7,362 nucleotides of DNA. It comes from Chloroflexota bacterium (GTDB lineage: Bacteria > Chloroflexota > Limnocylindria > Limnocylindrales > Limnocylindraceae). Position numbers and translations under genes: made by a program. The stretch covers positions 1-7,362 of the forward strand of contig SHYI01000047.1 in the NCBI GenBank assembly GCA_009692905.1, read 5' to 3'. Below, in pieces: positions 1 to 5,143 of this stretch. The notes under the pieces are model-generated. The model was not told the DNA's origin. It saw only the letters and a program-made list of their open reading frames with translations, and searched no databases. How positions within the stretch are numbered: position 1 is the stretch's first letter; the number at the start of each line of letters is the position of its first letter.

Positions 1-725
1 ACACCCGAAGCGTCGGCCAGATATTCGCGCTGGCGCGAGACGGCGAGCTGCACCAGCCGTGCGGCGATTGGCGCAAGGACGGCAAGCACGATCGTGAGGA
101 TGATGAAGATCGCCTGTAGCGCATTGCCGCCTTCGCGGTCGTTGCTGCGTCGGCGACCGCCACCCCAGAACGCCCAGCGCATCACCAAGTCGCTCAGCAG
201 CGCAAGTGATCCCACCAGGGCGGCCACGAGTAGTCCGTAGCGAATATCAAAGTTGCGCACGTGCGAGAGCTCGTGGGCGATCACGCCGCTCATCTCTTCG
301 CGGTCGAGGGTGCGCATGAGCCCTTCGGTTACGGCGATACTCGCGTGCTGCGGATCGCGCCCCGTGGCGAATGCATTGAGCGCCGTGTCTTCAATGGTGT
401 ACACCTTCGGCTTGGGCATGTTCGCAGCGAGACAGAGCTCGTTCACGATGTTGTCCAGTTCGCGCTCCTCTCGACCGGCCGAAGGGTCAAGCTCTTTAGC
501 ACCGGCGGCGGCAAGCACGGCCTTGTCGCCACTGAAATATGCGCCGAGTGTCAAGAAGAAGCCCAGGACAAAGGCGCCGAGCGCAAAGGGGATGCCACCC
601 TCGACGCTGCCGCTAAGAGCGATCCCTGCGCTCGCCCCGAAGGCGGCGAGGATCGCCACCACGATCAGGACGAGGAGGAGCGACTTTCGTCGGTTCTCCG
701 CCGCGAGGTCGTAGAAGGTAGCCAT
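1..725 (-). CDS. htpX: HtpX-type membrane zinc metalloprotease (M48), partial at left edge
   Basis: Reading leftward from the ATG at 723-725 gives 241 codons with no stop before the window edge. The protein begins MATFYDLAAENRRKS. Hydrophobic segments lie near residues 15-37 and 45-65, and two more near 163-180 and 204-228. The zinc-binding HExxH motif is present as HELSH at 151-155, and the third zinc ligand is the Glu of REYLAD (E234). This order (two N-terminal membrane segments, HExxH, further hydrophobic segments, then ExxxD) is that of the HtpX/M48B family, which degrades damaged or misfolded membrane proteins with its active site on the cytoplasmic side. Family members are usually about 280-300 residues, so roughly 50 C-terminal residues lie outside the window. 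The start is 18 nt after the lemA stop; I see no strong Shine-Dalgarno there, so translation may be coupled to lemA. All catalytic residues are intact. Family identification is firm; the substrate is unknown. Confidence 0.93.
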   Translation of the reverse strand, partial: MATFYDLAAENRRKSLLLVLIVVAILAAFGASAGIALSGSVEGGIPFALGAFVLGFFLTLGAYFSGDKAVLAAAGAKELDPSAGREERELDNIVNELCLAANMPKPKVYTIEDTALNAFATGRDPQHASIAVTEGLMRTLDREEMSGVIAHELSHVRNFDIRYGLLVAALVGSLALLSDLVMRWAFWGGGRRRSNDREGGNALQAIFIILTIVLAVLAPIAARLVQLAVSRQREYLADASG

Positions 726-743
726 TGTGTCGACCGGTGCCGA

Positions 744-1307
744 CTAGGAGAGGTTGACCTTCGGAACGGCCTCCTCGGAATCAGGGGCGTCGAAGAACTC
801 ACGCTTGATGAATCCAAACGCGCTCGCAAAGAGCAGGCCTGGGAAGGTCTGCACGGCATTGTTGTATGAGAGCACGGATGCGTTGTAATGCTGTCGGCTG
901 AACCCAATCTGATTCTCGGTTGAGGTGAGCTGCTCCTGCAACTGAATCACATTCTCATTCGACTTCAGGGTTGGATATGCCTCGACGTTAGCAAAGAGGG
1001 TACGCAGCGAACTGGTCAGCATGTTCTCAGCCTTCGCCTGTGCCGCGGTATCGCCAGAGGTACCGGCGTTGACGGCAGCAGCACGCGCCTTGGTGACGCT
1101 CTCGAGAACGCCCTTCTCGAAGCCCATCTGCCCCTTGACTGCATCAACAAGATTTGGAATGAGGTCATAGCGGCGCTTCAGCTGCACCTGAATCTGGCCG
1201 AGTGCCTCATCAACGCGGTTGCGCCCATTCACCAGCCCGTTAAAGGCAGAGATCCCAACGAGTGCGAGTACACCAACGATTACGAGAACCGGTAGTAGCC
1301 CTTCCAT
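744..1307 (-). CDS. lemA: LemA family membrane protein
   Basis: The 187-residue product has one N-terminal hydrophobic segment (about residues 3-20) followed by a mainly helical domain. Family-typical stretches are RRYDLIPNLVDAVKG (45-59), AYPTLKSNENVIQLQEQL (110-127), the following TENQIGFSRQHYN segment, and FPGLLFASAFGFIKREFF (155-172) near the C-terminus. Length matches LemA proteins (about 185-200). The known architecture is a membrane-anchored alpha-helical bundle whose biochemical role is poorly defined. The frame extends upstream to a TTG at 1320-1322, but the ATG at 1305-1307 is preferred: it has an AAGGGGG ribosome-binding site five bases upstream, and that site would lie inside the coding region if the TTG were used. 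The gene lies just upstream of htpX, a pairing common in bacteria, which suggests a shared transcript and a shared role in membrane quality control or stress. The last 15 residues are acidic to polar and poorly conserved. Confidence 0.95.
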   Translation of the reverse strand: MEGLLPVLVIVGVLALVGISAFNGLVNGRNRVDEALGQIQVQLKRRYDLIPNLVDAVKGQMGFEKGVLESVTKARAAAVNAGTSGDTAAQAKAENMLTSSLRTLFANVEAYPTLKSNENVIQLQEQLTSTENQIGFSRQHYNASVLSYNNAVQTFPGLLFASAFGFIKREFFDAPDSEEAVPKVNLS

Positions 1308-1312
1308 GGCAT

Positions 1313-1319
1313 CCCCCTT
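1313..1319 (-). promoter_or_regulatory. Ribosome-binding site deciding the lemA start
   Basis: On the minus strand this reads AAGGGGG, followed by a five-base spacer and the ATG at 1307. This supports the ATG over the in-frame TTG at 1322, which lies upstream of the site. Confidence 0.75.
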
Positions 1320-1355
1320 CAACTACACCTGTGGCGGCATCTGTCGCCTACGCTC

Positions 1356-1361
1356 AGTATA
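1356..1361 (-). promoter_or_regulatory. Possible -10 element of the lemA-htpX promoter
   Basis: The minus strand reads TATACT, five of six matches to the sigma-A consensus, placed so that a transcript would carry a leader of about 40 bases before the lemA ATG. No good -35 hexamer is visible 16-18 bases upstream, so this is tentative. Confidence 0.35.
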
Positions 1362-1384
1362 CGACCACTCCCCGCACGAACTCC

Positions 1385-1401
1385 GGGTCGTTTGACGACC
1401 C
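1385..1401. promoter_or_regulatory. 17-bp inverted repeat, candidate operator between divergent genes
   Basis: GGGTCGT-TTG-ACGACCC is a perfect 7-bp inverted repeat with a 3-base centre. It lies between the divergently transcribed lemA and the dehydrogenase gene, about 80 bases before the lemA start. Its size and place suit a dimeric repressor or activator site; it could also be a hairpin by chance. A TTGACG hexamer (1392-1397, plus strand) that resembles a -35 element lies within it, with TAGGCT at 1417-1422 as a weak -10 candidate 19 bases downstream. No regulator gene is present in the window to pair with it. Confidence 0.4.
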
Positions 1402-1410
1402 CCCGGGGGG
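1399..1410. repeat. Perfect G/C palindrome (six C, six G)
   Basis: CCCCCCGGGGGG is a perfect 12-bp palindrome sharing three bases with the right arm of the 17-bp inverted repeat. Having no loop, it is not a usual RNA hairpin. It may be part of a protein-binding site or simply a GC-rich run. Confidence 0.6.
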
Positions 1411-1465
1411 TAGGCGTAGGCTGGCAAGAGCAACTGGGTTGAGCCCTCTGAGGACTCCCCCTGGT

Positions 1466-1496
1466 GCGGGTGCAGCCCGGCTTCCTGGGCCCCCGC
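1466..1496 (+). promoter_or_regulatory. Structured leader hairpin before the dehydrogenase gene
   Basis: An inner stem pairs GCCCGG (1475-1480) with CTGGGC (1485-1490), using one G-T wobble and a CTTC loop. An outer stem pairs GCGGG (1466-1470) with CCCGC (1492-1496) across an asymmetric internal loop (TGCA against one C). It ends two bases before the GAAAGG ribosome-binding site. There is no T-tract after it, so it is not a standard intrinsic terminator. It could affect translation or be a chance product of high GC. It matches no riboswitch I recognise. Confidence 0.35.
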
Positions 1497-1498
1497 GT

Positions 1499-1504
1499 GA
1501 AAGG
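1499..1504 (+). promoter_or_regulatory. Ribosome-binding site of the dehydrogenase gene
   Basis: GAAAGG lies nine bases before the ATG at 1514 and is the only purine-rich site near that start. Confidence 0.55.
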
Positions 1505-1513
1505 CACTGAACG

Positions 1514-2890
1514 ATGAACGTTCTCGTGGTTGGTACTGGCACGGTCGGCGAGGCAGTCGCCCACCTGATCAAAGGAAAGAAGTGGCTCGGCACCCTCACC
1601 CTTGCGGACTACTCCCTCGACCGTGCACGCACGGTCGCCGATGCGGTCGGTGCCGGGTACAAGGTTGCCCAGGTTGACGCGGGGAACGCGGCGCAGCTGA
1701 AGGAGCTCATCGCGAGCTCCAAGGCTGACCTCGTTTTGAACGCCGTGGATCCACGCTTCGTTCCTGCAGTGTTTGACGCCGCCCTTGAGGCTGGCGTGCA
1801 CTACATCGACATGGCGACGAGTCTCTCGGTTCCGGATGTTCAGAATCCGTACACCGTTCCGGGCCTCATGCTCGGTGCGTATCAAGAGGAGCGCAAGAAG
1901 CTCTGGGAAGATCGCGGCAAGTTGGCGCTCATCGGCATGGGGATGGACCCAGGCCTCTCTAACATCTTCGCCGCCTACGCCAAGAAGTGGACCTTTGACG
2001 ACATCTCAGCAGTGCATGTGCGCGACGGTGGCGACCTCCGCATTGAGGGCTACCCGTTTGCCACGGTCTTCAGCCTCTGGACCGTTATTGAAGAGTGCTT
2101 GAACCCGCCGATCGTCTGGCGCAACGGCAAGATCGAGGTGCGCGAACCGTTCAGCGAGCCGGAGGACTTCGTCTTCCCTGAGGGGGTTGGCCCCGTGATG
2201 TGCGTGAACGTTGAGCATGAAGAGATCGTGCAGCTGCCACGCAGCATGAAGGCCGATGTGATCACCTTCAAGTACGCGCTCGGCGCCGACTTCATTGAGA
2301 CGCTGCAGCTGCTGCACCGACTCGGACTCGACGGCAAGAATCCGATCAACGTGAAGGGCGTCCAAGTTGCACCGCGCGACGTGATCGCCGCCCTCTCGCC
2401 TGACCCATCAACGCTCGGTAAGAGCATGATCGGTCGTGCCATCGTTGGAACGCTCGTCAGCGGCACAAAGGATGGCCGCCCACGCGAAACGTTCCACTAT
2501 CAGGTGTGCGATGCCGCGGAGACGATGGGGCGCTACAACCTGCAGCCAGTCGCCTGGCAGACCGGCGTGATGCCCATCATGGCAATGGAGCTAATCGCCG
2601 AGGGCGTCTGGGGTGGCGCTGGAGTCAAGTCGCCCGACATGATGGATCCCGATCCGTTCCTCGACATCTGCGAGGACTACGACGTGACGGTGAAACTCGA
2701 GCATCGGCTCCCCGGCCGCTCGATCCTGCCTGCAACCGAGCAGCCGCCGGTTGGCGCAAAGTCGGTCACGGTGAAGGGCTCGTCGAGCCCAGCCGATACG
2801 GCCTACTCGGCGGCAGCAACCGCAGCGCTCTCCGCACCAGTTTCGTACCCCGAGACCGATGCCGAGCGACAGGGGCGCGGCGGGCGCTAG
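1514..2890 (+). CDS. Saccharopine dehydrogenase-family NAD(P)-dependent oxidoreductase, substrate unknown
   Basis: The 458-residue product begins with a Rossmann fold: MNVLVVGTGTVG carries the GxGxxG loop at residues 7-12. An Asp (D32, in LTLADYS) at the end of the second strand usually favours NAD over NADP. LVLNAVDPRF (74-82) and GVHYIDMA (94-101) continue the nucleotide-binding domain. GMGMDPGLSN (141-150) is the loop typical of saccharopine dehydrogenase-like enzymes (COG1748), followed by the mixed catalytic domain. Related enzymes reduce or oxidise imines joining an amino acid or polyamine to a second substrate: saccharopine, lysine and carboxynorspermidine enzymes all belong here, so the reaction cannot be fixed from sequence alone. 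Residues from about 401 form a low-complexity Ser/Ala/Pro tail ending in a basic stretch, longer than the fold needs. The gene is 63 bases upstream of the phosphorylase on the same strand. No lysine or polyamine gene is in view. Confidence 0.85.
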   Translation: MNVLVVGTGTVGEAVAHLIKGKKWLGTLTLADYSLDRARTVADAVGAGYKVAQVDAGNAAQLKELIASSKADLVLNAVDPRFVPAVFDAALEAGVHYIDMATSLSVPDVQNPYTVPGLMLGAYQEERKKLWEDRGKLALIGMGMDPGLSNIFAAYAKKWTFDDISAVHVRDGGDLRIEGYPFATVFSLWTVIEECLNPPIVWRNGKIEVREPFSEPEDFVFPEGVGPVMCVNVEHEEIVQLPRSMKADVITFKYALGADFIETLQLLHRLGLDGKNPINVKGVQVAPRDVIAALSPDPSTLGKSMIGRAIVGTLVSGTKDGRPRETFHYQVCDAAETMGRYNLQPVAWQTGVMPIMAMELIAEGVWGGAGVKSPDMMDPDPFLDICEDYDVTVKLEHRLPGRSILPATEQPPVGAKSVTVKGSSSPADTAYSAAATAALSAPVSYPETDAERQGRGGR

Positions 2891-2900
2891 AATCCGCCCG
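2881..2900 (+). other. Inverted repeat spanning the dehydrogenase stop codon
   Basis: CGGGCG (2881-2886) and CGCCCG (2895-2900) form a 6-bp stem, extended by a G-T pair, with the TAG stop codon in the 8-base loop. No T-tract follows, so it is at best a weak terminator or pause site; it could also stabilise the 3' end of an upstream mRNA. Confidence 0.35.
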
Positions 2901-2934
2901 TGCCACCAGCCGTCGTACGGTGGAGTGGCCAATT

Positions 2935-2944
2935 GGGGGGAGGA
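2935..2944 (+). promoter_or_regulatory. Strong ribosome-binding site deciding the phosphorylase start
   Basis: GGGGGGAGGA lies nine bases before the ATG at 2954. The frame is open upstream to a GTG at 2900, but that start would place this site inside the gene and add 18 residues unlike the family's N-terminus. Confidence 0.75.
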
Positions 2945-2953
2945 TACGAACTG

Positions 2954-5134
2954 ATGACGAGCTCTGTCGTGCTGCGCACGCTACCGACACCTGATTCGTT
3001 CCGCGTCCCACCTCGCCTTGAGGGGCTGCGCCGCGTCTCGTACAACCTCTGGTGGTCGTGGCACCCTGAGGCTCGCGCCCTCTTCCGCCGCATTCATCCC
3101 GAGCGCTGGATCGCTACGCGTAACCCCGTTGCGATCTGCTCTGGCCCAATTGACTGGGAGCCGCTCCTTGAGGATCCGAAGTTCCTGACCCAGGTCGACG
3201 AGGTCGTTGCTGCGTTCGACAACTACATGGCCGGCGGCAGCGACCACTGGTTCCCCCGCACGCACGGTGCCGACCTCACCAACCCGATCGCCTACTTCTG
3301 TGCCGAGTTCGGCTGGCACGAGAGCCTCACCCTCTACTCCGGCGGCCTCGGCGTCTTGGCCGGCGACCATATGAAGGCCGCCTCAGATATGGCGCTCCCA
3401 CTCGTCGGCGTCGGACTCCTCTATCGCCGCGGATACTTCCGCCAAGCCATCGATGCCGATGGGCATCAGGAGCACGCCTACCCAGAGATTGACCTCTCGC
3501 TGTTGCCCCTCGTCCGCGCCGCAGGTCCGACCGGCGAGCAGCTCGTTATCTCGATCCCGCTCGGCGACCGCCGAGTTTCGGCGGCGGTATGGGTTGCGCA
3601 GATCGGTCGCGTGCCCGTACTCCTCCTCGATACAGACATCAGCATGAATAACGTGGCTGACCGTCCGATCACTCATATCTTGTACGTGCGTGGCCGGGAG
3701 ATGCGCCTGCACCAGGAGATGGTGCTCGGCGTCGGCGGCATTCGCGCCCTACGCGCCCTGGGCGTCGCCCCGTCGGTCTATCACCTGAACGAAGGCCACT
3801 CGGCCCTGAACCTCGTAGAGCGCACGCGTGAGTTCGTCGCCGCCGGCGAGACGCTTGATAGTGCCCTGGAGCACGTCAAGCGCCACACCGTCTTCACTAT
3901 TCACACGCCGGTCTCCGCAGGGAATGAGAAGTTTGCCGTTGACCTGGTGAAGCGTGTCGTTGGCCCTCTCTGTGATGGCACCGGTGAAGCCGACGCTGGT
4001 GGCGTACCGCTGCAGCGCATGCTGGATCTCGCCGTTGGCGCTGAGGGCGATCGTGGCGCCTTTGACATGACCGCCCTCTCCCTGCGCCTGAGCGTTGGTG
4101 CAAACGCGGTCAGCAAGCTGCACGCCGAGACGGCGAATGCCACCTGGTCGCCAGTCATCACTAACAAGATCCTTGGCATCACCAATGGTGTCCATATGCC
4201 GACCTGGGTGGGGCGCGAGACGCGCGCTGTCTATGAGCAGTTCCTGAACGCCGATCTCGATCGACTCGACACCGACGGGCCAGAGGCGGCGGGATTCTGG
4301 GAGCGTCTCGGCAGCGTCGACGCACGCGCCTGGTGGGATGCACACGATCGACAGAAGGTGGCGCTCGGGGAGTTCTTGCGTGACTCCATCCGCCGACAGC
4401 TCGGGCGACACGGTGACTCACCCGACGCACTTCGCGAAGCCGATCGTTTCTTCGACCCCAACGTTCTGACGATTGGCTTTGCCCGCCGATTCGCCACCTA
4501 CAAGCGCGCCAATCTTCTCTTCACCGATATTGAGCGTCTCACCCGCATTTTGAGCAACAGCGATCGGCCGGTGCAGATTGTCTTCGCCGGAAAGGCGCAC
4601 CCAGCTGATCGCGCTGGCCAAGAGGTGATTCGCGACATCTGGGAGAAGAGCCGCACCGACGCCTTCCGCGGGCGCATCTTTGTTATGGAGGATTACGACA
4701 TGCGCACGACGCGCTATCTCGTCGCCGGCTGCGACGTGTGGCTCAACACGCCGCGACGACCGCTTGAGGCATCAGGCACCTCGGGGATGAAGGCCTCGGC
4801 GAATGGTGCCGTGAACGTCTCGATCCTCGACGGCTGGTGGGACGAGGGATACACGGGGACCAACGGCTTTGCGATTGGCGACACCTCCATCAACCCAGAT
4901 GACGCGGCACAAGACGCGGCTGATGCCGAGAGCCTCTATCGCATCCTGGAGAACGAGGTCGTGCCGCGCTACTACGATCGTGGCGCCGATGGCCTCCCCG
5001 CCGCCTGGCTCGACCTGGCGCGCGCATCAATCGGTAGCACCCTCTGGCGCTTCAGCACCACCCGCATGCTCCATGAGTACTGCGAGCAGCTCTACCTCCC
5101 CGCCGCCGCCCCACAAACGGGGTCCCACCGCTAA
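2954..5134 (+). CDS. glgP: Alpha-glucan (glycogen/maltodextrin) phosphorylase with DUF3417 N-terminus
   Basis: This 726-residue cytoplasmic enzyme (GT35) cleaves the terminal alpha-1,4 glucose of glycogen or maltodextrin with phosphate, giving glucose-1-phosphate. The N-terminal DUF3417 region is marked by NLWWSWHPEARALF (31-44). The catalytic part follows: IAYFCAEFGWHESL (112-125), YSGGLGVLAGDHMKAASD (128-145), YHLNEGHSALN (276-286), HTPVSAGNEKF (317-327), GFARRFATYKR (508-518), FAGKAHPAD (544-552) and EASGTSGMKAS, where K613 corresponds to the pyridoxal-phosphate lysine. The basic residues in the ATYKR and GKAHP segments correspond to phosphate and cofactor-phosphate contacts in known phosphorylases. 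There is no signal peptide. The protein lacks the long regulatory N-terminus of animal enzymes. The ATG at 2954 is chosen over the GTG at 2900 because of its strong ribosome-binding site. It is followed after nine bases by a GH57 glucanotransferase, which supports a maltodextrin/glycogen role. Preference for glycogen or short dextrins cannot be told. Confidence 0.95.
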   Translation: MTSSVVLRTLPTPDSFRVPPRLEGLRRVSYNLWWSWHPEARALFRRIHPERWIATRNPVAICSGPIDWEPLLEDPKFLTQVDEVVAAFDNYMAGGSDHWFPRTHGADLTNPIAYFCAEFGWHESLTLYSGGLGVLAGDHMKAASDMALPLVGVGLLYRRGYFRQAIDADGHQEHAYPEIDLSLLPLVRAAGPTGEQLVISIPLGDRRVSAAVWVAQIGRVPVLLLDTDISMNNVADRPITHILYVRGREMRLHQEMVLGVGGIRALRALGVAPSVYHLNEGHSALNLVERTREFVAAGETLDSALEHVKRHTVFTIHTPVSAGNEKFAVDLVKRVVGPLCDGTGEADAGGVPLQRMLDLAVGAEGDRGAFDMTALSLRLSVGANAVSKLHAETANATWSPVITNKILGITNGVHMPTWVGRETRAVYEQFLNADLDRLDTDGPEAAGFWERLGSVDARAWWDAHDRQKVALGEFLRDSIRRQLGRHGDSPDALREADRFFDPNVLTIGFARRFATYKRANLLFTDIERLTRILSNSDRPVQIVFAGKAHPADRAGQEVIRDIWEKSRTDAFRGRIFVMEDYDMRTTRYLVAGCDVWLNTPRRPLEASGTSGMKASANGAVNVSILDGWWDEGYTGTNGFAIGDTSINPDDAAQDAADAESLYRILENEVVPRYYDRGADGLPAAWLDLARASIGSTLWRFSTTRMLHEYCEQLYLPAAAPQTGSHR

Positions 5135-5143
5135 CCTCTCCCC

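Noticed and set aside
261..869. Long open frame (202 codons) on the plus strand opposite htpX and lemA
   Set aside because: It is antisense to two clearly conserved genes, resembles no known protein and has no ribosome-binding site. It is a by-product of GC-rich codon use.
1308..1322. Extension of LemA to an upstream in-frame TTG
   Set aside because: The strong AAGGGGG site lies between the TTG and the ATG and fits only the ATG start.
1405..1422. Tandem GTAGGC copies as a possible repeat array
   Set aside because: There are only two adjacent copies of six bases, which is not distinguishable from chance in this composition.
1319..1885. Minus-strand open frame covering the divergent intergenic region and the start of the dehydrogenase
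   Set aside because: It overlaps the Rossmann-fold coding region and the likely lemA control region, and its sequence shows no recognisable motif.
2900..2953. Extension of the phosphorylase to an upstream GTG
   Set aside because: The best ribosome-binding site lies inside this extension, and the added residues do not resemble the family N-terminus.
3749..4411. 220-codon open frame antisense to the phosphorylase
   Set aside because: It lies wholly within conserved phosphorylase coding sequence and its product shows no family motifs.
5109..5122. CCCC/GGGG inverted repeat near the end of the phosphorylase gene as a terminator
   Set aside because: It has only four pairs, lies within coding sequence, has no T-tract and is followed nine bases after the stop by the next gene.
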